Assembly: GCF_030272615.1 (NCBI RefSeq)
Contig: NC_081409.1
Location: forward strand, 210,870,257-210,934,256
Reading direction: 5' to 3'
From: Cryptomeria japonica
Taxonomy: Eukaryota > Streptophyta > Pinopsida > Cupressales > Cupressaceae
DNA: 64,000 bases
The first letter of the stretch is position 1. Every line of letters starts with the position of its first letter. A program made the position numbers and the translations under genes. Below the pieces are notes generated by a model. It was not told the origin of the DNA. It ran no database searches and saw nothing but the letters and a program-made list of their open reading frames with translations. Shown one piece after another: positions 22,753 to 33,918 of this stretch.

Positions 22753-23783
22753 ATACACAAAACAATAGCCCGAATCCATGCAGTAGCATGATCCCTTCCC
22801 CATTCCTATCCTAAAGCATTCGATCTCACTCAAATCCAATCACATTTACCCTCTCAATCCACAAATCAAATTTTCAAGCAAAAGAGGGTTTCTCTCCCAC
22901 ACAATTTCTACCAAAATAGACTAACAAAAATGAACTGTAATTTTCTTTTAACCCCCAAAACACTATACATAATTTTGAATTAAAAATATATAAAATAATT
23001 CTTTTTCACCCATATTTCACCCTTGAACCCAAAACAAACATTTAAACATATTTGAATGCATACAACATTCATATTTTCATTAAAATCCCTATAAGCATAT
23101 ACTAACATTAATTTACAGAAAATTTATCGTTTAAACCATAAAACTCATTTTCACACTTTAATTCATGAGAAACATAAATTAGCACCAAAACACCCATGCA
23201 CTTTTTACTAGACGTCCACATAGGGGTTAGGGTTCTAGAATGTTACCAACCATGGTATTTGGGTAATTACTTGACAGCAAAATAGGGAATTGTACTCGAA
23301 TAAGTATGATGGGTTAGGGCTAATAGTTACGGCTAATGTGACATCTCCCATATAACCACCATTGGGGTATGCTCAGACCTATGGAGCTAGGTGGAGTCAA
23401 TACCCTATACCTATAATCACTCCACAAATGTCAAGTGTATCTGTGCACGTTCATAATAGCGGAAGCATAGCAATATTCAACAAACAAGGTTTAAACGTCA
23501 TAATCATAATCTTATTGCATTTAACTGATCTACTCACATTATTATTTAAATTCAACATCAATATTAATATCTAAAACACCATAAGCTCATAATCACATTT
23601 GATCCACATTTAACCAATATATCGCACATATTTAAATTGAAGAATAATAAAATCAGGCATAATACCATTTCATGCACATCACATGAAATATCCTCACCAA
23701 AGAATACATGAAGTCGTCACAAGGAACTTGTCACAATATTAGAAACACATCTCAATGCAATAACATCGATGACCGACATGTTG
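22753..23783. other. No gene recognised; AT-rich, possibly LTR-derived
   Basis: No coding frame of note. At 23337 'TGTGACATCTCCC' resembles the starts of family-B LTRs (TGTnATnnCCCC), but no matching end was found before 23783. Confidence 0.35.
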
Positions 23784-25177
23784 TGTCATGCCTCCAATTT
23801 CATATTAATAAATTAAATGAATAAACCTCACATTTATTAAATTACAGACTTCTTAAGTTGTCTGTCCCTGCATCATTGATAAATAATCATAGTATTTAAT
23901 ATTTAAATGAACCCATTTGAAAGGTAATTTAGATTAATTAAGTCATAAAACAATAAACAGATATCGGCGGCAGACCAGATCTGATGCATGTCAGATCTGT
24001 CTGCCTTTGCAGCAATCAAAAGGTTAATAATTAGTAGCAATTAATAATAAGAAGCAGTGATTAGTAATGAACAAGTAATTTTCTACATAATCAATGTCCA
24101 AAAAAAGAGGTGATCACTAAAGGATTAATTAATCCTTATCAAAGGATGCGATTAAGAATAAAGGAAGAGATATAATTTAGGGAAAGGTATGTCCACTTCC
24201 AATCAAAGGATACAACCTTTCGTTCCCATAAGATATTAATAAGGGATCAATACTCAGTCCAAGGGCAGTGGACAAGGAGATGAGTATTGCCTGAAACTTC
24301 ATGTCAGAGAAGGTTCGACCCTCACTGCTGTGGTCATAGTTGGCATGAACATAACTCACTTAATGCCAAGTAATTATTTGGAATTCATATGGATATAGAA
24401 TAATATGGATAGAGAACAACTGTTTATAATCTGAAATAATATAATAAATAATATATATCAGAAACATTATTAATAATATACACTGAGGAATAATAATCGA
24501 TGAATTCACAATATATATATATATATATATTTTGATAGTTTAATAGCAGGGATTTTAGCTTGGCCTGCACCAGGAGAGGTGTACATACCCTACCCCCTTG
24601 TGGGATTTGAACTTGTGACCTCTCTTTCAAGAGCACAAGTTCTCCACCACTAGGCCAACTCAGGCTCTACAGTCAAGATATATATATCAATTAATATGAT
24701 ATAAAAGTAATTCAAAAGGGAGTACTGTAATAAGACTTACATTTTAAAAATATCAAATATTTATTTAATTTAATTTAATTTATGTACTTGTGCATTCATA
24801 ACACATGACAAGCTATAATATTAGTGGCCTAATCTTAGTTCATCTACTATGCCCTATGAGTGGATAGGTTGGTGTATGTAGGGAGAGGCAAGTAAACCCA
24901 TCACAAGTGATGGTGAGCCTAAGATGGGCAGGGACGTAGTCCTAGGCCTTGAGGGAACCTCCTTGTAGGTGGTGTTAGTGCTCTATGACAGTAAATCCCC
25001 ATCCCTCATTAGGATTAGAGAAGAAGTTAAGATTGGACTTAATGTAATGAATGTTGAATGTGTTATGAATACTAATTCATGCAAAAGATTAAGAAATATG
25101 GATTGAAATATAAAAATGTATAGTAATGTGTGATAATTCATTGGGAAATAGGCAATTTCCTAGTAGGGGACATTACA
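23784..25177 (+). repeat. 5' LTR of a Ty3/gypsy element (family B)
   Basis: It begins TGTCATGCCTCC and ends GGGGACATTACA, directly followed by a primer site. Its 3' half matches the solo LTR at 21737-22747. It contains a nearly palindromic 'agatctgatgcatgtcagat' (about 23977) and a tRNA-derived SINE on the minus strand (24540-24670). The gag it drives starts at 26009. Confidence 0.85.
24540..24670 (-). mobile_element. tRNA-derived SINE
   Basis: On the minus strand there is a perfect pol III A box, TGGCCTAGTGG (24647-24657), and a B box, AGTTCAAATCC (24603-24613), about 33 bp apart. The context is GAGCCTGAGT...GGTCAC. The sequence continues about 65 bp past the B box (GGGGGTAGGGTATG...) instead of closing a tRNA acceptor stem. 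AT dinucleotide runs border both sides (atatatatat), consistent with a target duplication in a microsatellite. It is inserted in the gypsy LTR. Family name unknown. Confidence 0.8.
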
Positions 25178-25178
25178 A

Positions 25179-25191
25179 TTGGTATCAAAGC
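25179..25191 (+). other. Primer-binding site of the gypsy element
   Basis: TTGGTATCAAAGC follows the LTR end one base downstream. It is the initiator-Met-tRNA type of primer site, and it fixes the 3' end of the LTR at 25177. Confidence 0.8.
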
Positions 25192-26008
25192 ACCGTTCCT
25201 ACTAGCTTGAGGAACAAAAAGTAGTTAATGCAAGCTTACCAAACAAGAAGGGTTACATCCTTAGTCACCATGTTCACCGAATTTTCAGCTTAGGGTTCAA
25301 AATTCTGCGAACCTCTAAAAACTGAATGAAATTTGTAAAAATTCGTAGGATAACAGGTAGAAGTTTTTTCTGATAACAAGTTAGATGTTGTTGTCGGCAG
25401 GTATGACACTCTGCTTGTGCCGTAGGGGTTGATTTGGGTGAAGGGGTCCATTATGGTGGATAAGCCACACATGCTACACACCTCCACTTGTGAAATTTAT
25501 AGACGACAAATTATCAGGAATGTTAATTTCGCAACAGCCATATTCACAGTATGGTTGATCACTTTGAAGGTTGACGCTCTGCTTGTGCTGCCGGTAGGGT
25601 TTGTTGGGAGACGGGGATAAATGTTAACTAATATTAAACAAGTTGTTGCCCGAAATAATGTTGTCGCCCGATATACTGTTAACTAATATATTAACATTTA
25701 CTATATGTTGTGAGATTTAAAATTTAATATATTAAAAATTAAATATTTTAGAATATTTAATTCAAATTTTTAATTATTTATATATAAAATCTGATAAATT
25801 TAAATTAAATAAACAAATTTAATATTGTTTATTCTGATATTTTTTAGATATATTATTTATATTTTTCTAAAAAAGCAAATTTATATAAAGCAAATTTAAT
25901 GACGATTTTTTCTTTTCGAATTTTTTCCTCCTGCTGAATGTCATCCGAATTCTATTGTTGGGGAATTCGAACTCGAACTTGAACGCGGTGACTTAGGTTA
26001 CATCCACC

Positions 26009-26246
26009 ATGAGCGAACAAATTGCCAATGAGATGAGAACTTTCATGGAACAAACCAATCAAACCCTCATAAGCCAAAATGAAGAATTGAAAAAACAAAT
26101 CAAGCACTCCTCCAAGCTTTGTAGAACATGGGGAATTCAATCAATAACCTTAAGAACAATTCCGCAAATGGGAGAGACACAAGTTCAAACCATTCGGAAA
26201 ATAATGGATCATCTATAGCTCGAGTACTCAAACCTCCTTTCCCACC
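26009..26246 (+). pseudogene. Ty3/gypsy gag, N-terminal part
   Basis: Starts 'MSEQIANEMRTFMEQTNQTL' and is rich in N/Q/K with coiled-coil character. A +1 frame change near 26120 leads into 'MGNSINNLKNNSANGRD' and 'RVLKPPFPP'. There it is cut by the family-A solo LTR. The reading frame resumes exactly after the right-hand target duplication, as 'REDIPRVEEEID' at 30606. Gag forms the particle shell; this copy is broken. Confidence 0.75.
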
Positions 26247-26408
26247 TGTTGTGACGTTTTCACACATCGCCCCATTGCAAATGGGAACCCCCACTTTTTT
26301 CTGCTTTCTAAGATAGTTGTTGAGTCTTTAAGCTATTAGCGTTTCATTCATAAGAAGTGTAATTTGTCAGGAGCTGATCAAGTCTAGTCTCTCTCTCTTT
26401 AGGATGAA

Positions 26409-27330
26409 ATGAGGTACAACACTTCCTTTGCCCAATCAAGCTTCCAACCTGCCTCTCCCAGCACTACCAGTGGGCGCCTAAGCCCGATAACTCCCATTGC
26501 CATCTCCCTCATATCCTTTTCATCTTACCATCTCACACCTTTCACTCCCTCTTCATCCCATAGTCCTTCCATCTTCTCTTTTATCCACCCTCACCTTCCA
26601 CTTCCATTCCCTCCCATTCTCCGTCACCTATTTTCTTTCCATCCTTACTTCCTCTCATTTCCACTTCCCATACCTTTCTACCTTCTATCTTTACTTCCTA
26701 CCTTTACCCTTCACCTATCACCCATCCTTCTTCCTCCACCCTCTATCTTTCATCCCTTATCCCTCCATCATCCTTCATCTCCATCACTTTATTTCTCTTA
26801 CTTCCTAATACCCCATCCTTCACCTATCCTACCTTCCATTACCCCCACCTCATATTTATCTTCTACCTCTTATACCTACCACTCCCTACATCCTCTAACC
26901 TCATCTCATATCTCATACCCTTTATTCCCTTTAGCCGACCCATCCACTACCCAAATTTCCTTTTCCTACCTCCTACTCCTATCCTATCCTACCCTTGCTT
27001 ACATCCTACATCCTACACCCAACCCCTTGCTATCTCCTTATAACTCCCCATGTCTCGACACCCCCTTTACCATCGTTCTTACCTTTTCCTAACCTCCCTC
27101 TCCTATCTACTACGTCACTACCCCGCTTTACCACCGTTCTTACCTTTACGTAAACCCCCGCAGCTCTTATCAAATCCCCCCCACGCCATTTAACTTACCC
27201 TCGTTTCCCTTCCTTACCTTCGTGGCTTTCCCTACCACATCCTACACCACCTCCTTGCCACGACATCACCTCAAAACTCTTTCCCTTCCACTGCATTTCC
27301 TTTACTCCCTTCCCACAACTATAGTGATGC
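26409..27330. repeat. 900-bp pyrimidine-rich tract in LTR A3
   Basis: The plus strand is overwhelmingly C and T with interspersed A and hardly any G. The words are degenerate CCTCCATCC and TTCCCTCC types, without a fixed period. It lies where other family-A copies have different low-complexity DNA. The 227-codon open frame here is a composition artefact: a Ser/Pro/Leu/Tyr/His-only protein with no domain. Confidence 0.8.
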
Positions 27331-27689
27331 TTGGGCCTCACAAACTAACAATGGAGAGCAAATATGAATTCTAAGGCATTAACAATGCCATTACAAACAC
27401 CCACATCAGTGTGATTTCTTTGACCAATCAAAACACGGGCTGAGGGTTATTTTCCTTGATCGCTTCTAAGACATGAATTAAGTCCTTGCAACACTCCCTT
27501 TGACCATTTAAAAACAAAGCGAATCGAGTCTTGTGTTTCCAGTTGGCATCAAAGGCACAAACTAATCCTTGTCCTTTCCTATGCCCATCCAAGTTGGCGG
27601 CTAGATTAGCCAAAATCGAATTAAACTCTTGCAATTTTCTTTAATGCTTTTAAAGCACGAATTTGGACTTGAATGAATCACCTTTGATA

Positions 27690-27910
27690 TAAAAATTTGG
27701 CCAAGGGATGGAATTCAAGGGACATTCCGCCTTTGACCAAGGACGTTTTGTCCTTTGACTTAGAGTGCCCACACAATTGCATGATCAAGTCTTCCTAGGC
27801 TAGGAACGCTTCATCCGTTGACCAAGGATGTCTTGTCCTTTGACTAGGGGCATCATCAATCAAGAATGTTATCCCGTCCTTTGACCAAGGACGTTTCGCC
27901 CTTTAACTAA
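27690..27910. repeat. Palindromic minisatellite in LTR A3
   Basis: Four or more units of 'tttgaccaaggacgttttgt' followed by 'cctttgac'. The core AAGGAC...GTCCTT is an inverted repeat, matching in layout but not in sequence the array of A2 and the units of A1. Confidence 0.7.
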
Positions 27911-29694
27911 GCACCTCTATGATTTGAGATTTATAAGGCCTCTCCTGGTAAAAGCAAAGAACGTCTTGGACGAATTTCGTTTTAGATAAGATAATTTAAT
28001 GTGTGCAAGCACGAACAATTCATTTAATGGATGCAATAAGAGGGAGGTGAAATCATTTTGAACAAGTGCAAGGTACAATGCTGGCATTTAAGGTCTTCAT
28101 TAAACAAAGGATGTGTTTGAACCGTCTCCTTAATTGAATCCCTTCCACGATGCGAGTTAGGTGTTTTGTTTAAAATTTGAATTTCAAGATCCAAAGTCGG
28201 CCTTATGAGTTAATTACAAAACATTTAATGTGGGTTACAAAGCAGCTCTATGTAAAGTTGTGATCCTTCTCTAAATGCCTATAAAGATGGTTTGATCATT
28301 CCATTTGATCAAACAGATAAAATGATATTGTTTGTATACCGCAATTTCAATCAGGTCATCAAGGACGAATTAATGGACAGCGATCTCCACCAAAACAAAG
28401 GCGAAGTCAAGTGATCTTGTGAGACAGCAAACCTTGTCATTTGATGTGACTCAGATTGAGATCAAGGCGAAACAATTTAAAAGAGTGAAGTTGTTAACTA
28501 CATACAGCAAACTGATCATATTCCTCTGAAACCAATCTGTCCCAGGCACAGCGATCTCAATTTTGATCAAATGTTGGCAAGACATTCATTACATACCTCA
28601 ACAAATTCATCATAAAGGAATGCGATTTTGACTTGGATTGGAACTCAGGCATCCGAAGCATTGAAACTGATTATGAAGTTCTTGAATTAGCGAATTGGAA
28701 AGAACTACTAATCTGTGTCACAATGTGACTGTATCTAGTGATTGATCAGAGAGCATATCAATCGAAAGGAGGCAATTTGGTTCAAGTGAACAATTAGATT
28801 AATATAATCAGTCTATTTTTGAAGTGTTTACAAGTCTGAAATGAGGTTTATTTCATCATCTTTATACGATATCGGACCTCATTATGAGACTGATCCAGTG
28901 CCTTATTCATCGTCTACATGAGGATTTTGTTTGAAATGCTTTAATTTGACATATTTTGATCATCTTTGAGAATTTGAAAGGCGTAGTTTATTAGCTTATA
29001 TGGTCATATTCAATTAAGGATCAGATTTACGAACTAGAGTTTTGATCTAGGTGCAGAATTAAAAAGGCGATAATGAGAGATTTTGATGAATTGCCATTCT
29101 AAGGCATAATTTCTTAGTCTAGGTGATTGATTCTACTTACAAACATTGGCATCATATCATGGGACTAACTTGAACAACTCTCATAGGTAGAGTAGGGCTG
29201 GAGCACGGTTGACCCTCATCAAGCACTCAAGGATGAAATTTTCACAATCTTGAATTTCCTTCGGAAATCGAAGAATCATTGTCAGTATAGCCAGATGAAA
29301 GCTCAAGAAGGACGGAAGTGATCAAGACAGGATATAGTTTCATAAGAGTTAATCAAAGTTAGAAGATCAACTTGAGCAAAGTCATTATCACATCAGGAGC
29401 TTGGAAATGTTGAGTATCAAGAGATATGCCTCATTCATTTACACAACCTATGATGAAAAATCGAGCAAGTTGAGGTGGCGCCTATTCATCACTTATCCAA
29501 TCATATCATTCTAAGATAAGGCATCCAAATTCAATGAACCTAACTCATCCATCAAAGAAGATAACTACCACATGGGCACAAAGTCCGATGCACCTACCGT
29601 CATCACCTATTGGTTGAATTTTCAAAGGACATGTGTCCCATCAAATGTAAGTTTATCATTGGTCAAGCATTAAATGCTTTGCAATGGGTGTAAC

Positions 29695-29785
29695 AAGCCC
29701 TAATTAGGGTTTCTATCTTGTAATCTTGACCATTGATCGTGAATTAATTAGACCCACTAAATGGTAATGAGAGCACTATATAAAG
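29695..29785 (+). promoter_or_regulatory. U3 promoter region of LTR A3 (telo-box and TATA)
   Basis: AAGCCCTAATTAGGGTTT (29695-29712, one base off the perfect palindrome) lies 64 bp upstream of TATATAAAG (29777-29785). The order and spacing match copies A1 and A2. Confidence 0.65.
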
Positions 29786-30604
29786 GCTCCACTTCTTCAT
29801 TTGTAAAAGGTTAATAGGGGATAATAGTTAGTAGCTCAATAGTAGATAATAATTAGTGTAGAGTAGGAAGAGAAGGCAAAGATTGTTGCCAAGATATTGC
29901 TGCAAAAGGCATGTAAACTTCATTGAAGATATGGTGAATTCTATGTGTTGATTCAACAATTTGCATGATCTCTACTTCTCATTTATTTTCATGTTGTTTA
30001 GATGAATAGAAGAACTTTGTGTATGATCAATGGTGAAATTCTTATATCCATACTACTAACACCTTGCTGATGATAAAGTGCCCTGTGGAGTCAACTGGAT
30101 CCATCTTAGCCAAGCTTAACTTCAATCATTCCTTCATTGATATGCATCAACTTGATGGTGTCTATGCCTGTGGTGATGATTTGAAAATCATAAAGCTATC
30201 CTTAGGAGATTGGACTAGCCTTGTGGAGATGTTCGCTGTATGTCAAAGCAAAACTTAGTTGAATTCCACCAAAGGTTGTCCATTGCTCTTAAATTCTTAG
30301 AGTTCGAATAGCCTTCTCAACCCTTATCCTTTTTCCTTTTTTTCAATCAACTGAAATTCCACTTTCCAACTATATTCAAAGCATTCAAGCGTTCAACGTA
30401 AGTCCACCTTGTGATTCTAGCAATATCACATCAAATACAACTGAGTCTATCCAAGAGCACGTCAAGACCTGACATGTAAGAACCTTGGAGTCATCCCACT
30501 TGATCACGCAGATTAGCATTTGGGAGTCTTTGTTCAAGAGAGGATAGAATACTTAGTATTTTATTCTGTGTTGCATAGTGCGTAAAAGCACCATCAACAC
30601 TACC

Positions 30605-31450
30605 TAGGGAAGATATACCAAGGGTAGAAGAAGAAATTGACCCATCCACAAATAGCGCTGAAGATATTGCTAGGGCTTATGTAAATCTTGAACCGAAAAT
30701 TAGGGAATTTATAACATTTAGGGAATTTTGTGAAGCCAAGAGACATGAGGTACCTAGGAAAGAAAAGAGGCAACCAAATAAGGACTTGAGACATATAAGG
30801 TGAATAAAGTAACACTTCCAAACTTTGATGGATCAGATAAAATCACAGCCCATGCCTGGTTGCAAAAGTTGAACACCTAATTTACCCTTAGTCCAATGAT
30901 AGAGGAGGATGCAGTCCAATTTGCTATCCTACATTTGGAGGGATCGGCCCATGAATGGTGGTACCATGGAATCCACACCCAAGGGCACCAAAATATAACT
31001 TCCTATGATGAATTCTCACAAAAGCTTATTAAAAGGTTTGATAGAAAACACCCCCAAGAAGATTTTAAAAAGCCGACTCAGTTGAAACAGCAAGAAATAG
31101 TAGAAAGTTACATAGCTGAATTCCAAAGAATCTCAGTCCGAGTTTCAGGAGTTGATGAAGATACGCTTACCTATCTATTTGTAAGTGCTCTTAATCCAAT
31201 ATTTCTTGAAGATGCCATTGAAAAAGCCTTAAGACTAGAAATTTCATCAGCAAGTAACAAAACCCCAAGCAGCCATACTAAACCTTTCCACAAGGAAGAT
31301 GGATTTCACAAAACTTTATCTACCAAAGAAGAACGTGATGAGCTCAAGAAAAAGAACCTATGCTACAAATGCAGGGGACCTTGGGAGCATGGGCATATTT
31401 GTCATGAAAAGAAGAAACTATGCAATACATGCAAGGGGGAATGGGAACCT
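30605..31450 (+). pseudogene. Ty3/gypsy gag, C-terminal part with zinc knuckle
   Basis: Resumes 'REDIPRVEEEID', then after a stop/frameshift near 30800 'NKVTLPNFDGSDKITAHAWL'. This is the Retrotrans_gag opening. It continues 'AVQFAILHLEGSAHEWWYHG' and 'FDRKHPQEDFKKPTQLKQ'. The knuckle is 'CYKCRGPWEHGHIC' near 31360-31400. The sequence is cut at 31450 by a minus-strand LTR element. On its far side (about 34676) 'GIDVEKEVEPI' resembles the acidic stretch that follows the knuckle in this gag type. Confidence 0.85.
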
Positions 31451-32213
31451 TGTTGATTTTATAGATCAGACTGAAAGCAGCAAACAGAAAATAAAACAAG
31501 AACACATAGAACACAACTGTACCCTGGGAAAACCTTCCTCTTGGAGGTAAAAAACCCAGCAATGAATATCTTAGATTAGATTAGATTAGATCAATCACAG
31601 TAGCAGATTTTACAATATCACTGATTAGGGCAGATGCTAGGGCAACTTATCTTGCACAATATACTGAAGGGTTTGACCTTGAACACCTCGCTGCTCTGTA
31701 CAGTCACTGTCAATAGATTCAGCAGCCTAGAAGACAAGTTCGCCAGCCTTGAGTGAGGTTCGCTTAACCAAGGATCAAGTTCGCTCTGCTCAAGATGAAG
31801 TTCGCTAGACCAATGAAGAAGTTCGCTCAGCCTTAGATATTATTTGCCTGATTGAAGACAGTTGGCTTGCTGAAGTTTGCTGACTATGAATGACAATTCG
31901 CTGATGATTGTGCTTGATTTGATCCCAATTCACCTTGTATATATAGATGACAATGCCTTCCAAAACCTCTAGTCGGCCTTGTATCTTTTGGCACCAAGAA
32001 TCATAAATTACATAAATGATTTACAAGTTACGCATATATAGGTCTTGACCTATTACATAATTACAAGTTACATAAATCGCCCAAATAGGGCCGATCCAAA
32101 CAAGGGTAAATATGACAAAGTGAATTATCAACATGGCTAAGGCTGACAGGCCAATTAGCCATTAGGTGTGCTAGGTCGGCCCTAGAAGGATCCGACCTAG
32201 CTACACATCAACA
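31451..32213 (-). repeat. 3' LTR of the non-autonomous element (763 bp)
   Basis: Ends TGTTGATTTTATAGATC (plus strand left) and CTACACATCAACA (right). It contains about six spaced 'aagttcgc' words (31735-31870) and, near its right end, an inverted repeat CTAGGTCGG...CCGACCTAG. Confidence 0.88.
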
Positions 32214-32261
32214 CTCCCTCTTAGCTGGGAGGAGTCCTTCTCAATATCCAAGTCACATAGT

Positions 32262-32890
32262 GACAACCGCCATGGCTACTCCCATGAATGGAAATACAAA
32301 TGAACACAACCACCATGGCTACTCCCAGAGGGTGGGTCCATCATGGCTACTCCCATGAGTGGAAATGCAAATGAACACAATCACCATGGCTTCTCCTAGA
32401 GGGTGGGTCCATCATGGCTACTCCCATGAATGGAATTACAAATGAACACAACCACCATGGCTACTCCCATGAATGGAAATGAACACAAGTGCCCATCACG
32501 GACTCCTCGACGTGATGTCGTCATCATGACGTTCACCATAGCTACTCCAAGAGGGTGAACAAACACAAGTGCTAAATCATGGAATTTCTTCCATGACATC
32601 CACCATGCCTACTCACAGAGGGTGGAAGAGGGTTTTTACCTCAAACTTCTCCCAGAGAAGAGTGCATTACCACCATGCCTACTCGCAGAGGGCAGAACAA
32701 GGGCTAACACCTCAAACTTCTCTTGTAGAGAAGAATGCATTAACAAGGGATTGCACCTCGAACTTCTCCCTACAGAGAAGAACTCATTAACAAGGGATTG
32801 CACCTCGAACTTCTCTTTCACAGAGAAGAACTCATTAACAAGGGCTTTCACCTCAAATTTCTCCATCACAGAGAAAAATGCATTAACCAA
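32262..32890. repeat. Two internal tandem repeats of the non-autonomous element
   Basis: At 32262-32490 a roughly 71-bp unit ('caccatggctactcccagag' ... 'aatgaacacaa') recurs about three times. At 32690-32890 a roughly 53-bp unit ('cattaacaagggattgcacc' ... 'cttctcc' ... 'acagagaagaa') recurs about four times. Open frames on both strands here come from the repeat. Confidence 0.85.
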
Positions 32891-33121
32891 AAGATGTGGC
32901 TTCCGCTGAAGCTGAAATGTCAAGCTCCCTTTGAAGTTGAAATCAATTTTCTGACCTCCTTGTCCAAGGTTACCTCTAGTTAAGTATCACGAACTCAACT
33001 TTATGGCAGCAAGCTGTGTCTCTAGACTTCAGCTTGTGATGCTTCCTCACAGGATGCCTCAAAATCTTCCTTCCTTGAAGAAACGCTTCCAACCATCATC
33101 TCAGTTCTATGACTGCAAGCT

Positions 33122-33403
33122 TCAAGTTATTTCTCCCTTGAATGCTTCTTGGTCTATCCTTTCTTTATCTCGAAAGACCGCATGTAGAGCATAAGCAGGA
33201 GCGCCTATTGCTTCACTAAAATCCTCTTCATATTCCTCCTGAATGTCAATCTCTTTATTGCAAATAGAATTCCAAAACTCTATAACCTGAAGAGCAACAA
33301 GTTGTGATGAAATGTCCTGCATGTAAGGGGCAAGTTTCTCATGGTAAGTACATTCAAATGCAGCATGTCGTATGCAGACATCTGCTGACAATGTAAATAA
33401 CAC
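33122..33403 (-). pseudogene. Captured importin-beta (karyopherin beta-1) fragment
   Basis: The minus-strand translation reads 'IRHAAFECTYHEKLAPYMQD' and then 'VALQVIEFWNSICNKEIDIQ' and 'EEYEEDFSEAIGAP'. These are the hallmarks of consecutive HEAT repeats of importin-beta, the nuclear import receptor (family pattern: AAFEC ... YMQDI ... VALQ-IEFW-SIC-EEIDI-EEY). Compared with the family, about a dozen residues between YMQDI and VALQ are missing and the reading degenerates after EDFS. It lies between the primer site and the purine tract of a non-autonomous LTR element, in the sense orientation of that element. So it is a host gene piece carried by the transposon, not a working gene. Confidence 0.8.
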
Positions 33404-33900
33404 ACATATTTAATGACTACATATGCAATTCATGAACATTAATGGACTACTTATCTCTTTATTGTCTCTGTTGCAGCCACTTTACTTTTCCTGAGAACAC
33501 AAAGGAAATTCTTTCCCAAGGATGCACTCAGATCGGAATTGTCTGCTGCTCCAAAGAATGATGTCAACTCCACTGACGAGCAAATCAGGCATGCATCGCT
33601 GCTGTACCAGATCTGAAACAATGACCATCATTGTTGTCTCCAATGCGGATCGCTCCACTTTCAAAATATGGAAGCCACAATAGTTGCCCAGCTGTATAGA
33701 ATTCTGAAAGTATCCACACACTTATAGCTTCTTCCTTTATTGACTGAAAAATGAGAGCATACAGCCAAAACTCTTGGCATTTCATAAGGTTATCCAGATG
33801 TTTCTTCATTTAATTTTTCAGCTCCAACTTCACACAACTTCTCTGAGTCACGATCAATAACTAGACGTCTGTTTGTGCAAATCTGATCGGATCTTGCGTA

Positions 33901-33918
33901 GACCCGGCTTTGATACCA
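33901..33918 (-). other. Primer-binding site of the non-autonomous element
   Basis: The minus strand reads TGGTATCAAAGCCGGGTC, directly after the LTR end ...AAAATCAACA. It sets the element orientation as minus. Confidence 0.85.

Larger units (their letters stand above)
26247..30599 (+). mobile_element. Solo LTR, family A copy 3 (4.35 kb)
   Basis: It begins TGTTGTGACGTTTTCACACA and ends AAGCACCATCAACA. The flanks are CCACC (26242-26246) and CTACC (30600-30604), one mismatch. Removing the LTR and one flank restores the host gag frame (PFPP then REDIPR). It carries the telo-box palindrome with one change (29695-29712) and a TATA box (29777-29785). The 5' part is a pyrimidine-only-like tract; a minisatellite related to that of A2 lies at about 27690-27910. 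Confidence 0.93.

Noticed and set aside
22753-23783. Another family-B LTR starting at 23337
   Set aside because: Only the start motif resembles the family; no end motif or target duplication found.
24540-24670. tRNA gene
   Set aside because: A and B boxes are perfect, but the sequence does not close an acceptor stem and continues past the B box; a tRNA-derived SINE fits better.
26409-27092. 227-codon open frame on the plus strand
   Set aside because: Low-complexity pyrimidine tract; the product is almost only Ser, Pro, Leu, His, Tyr and Thr. It lies inside a solo LTR.
32622-32923. 95-codon frames on both strands
   Set aside because: Produced by the 53-bp tandem repeat inside the non-autonomous LTR element.
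33901-33918. Plus-strand reading of the non-autonomous element
   Set aside because: The primer site and purine tract are on the minus strand next to the correct LTRs, so the element reads minus.
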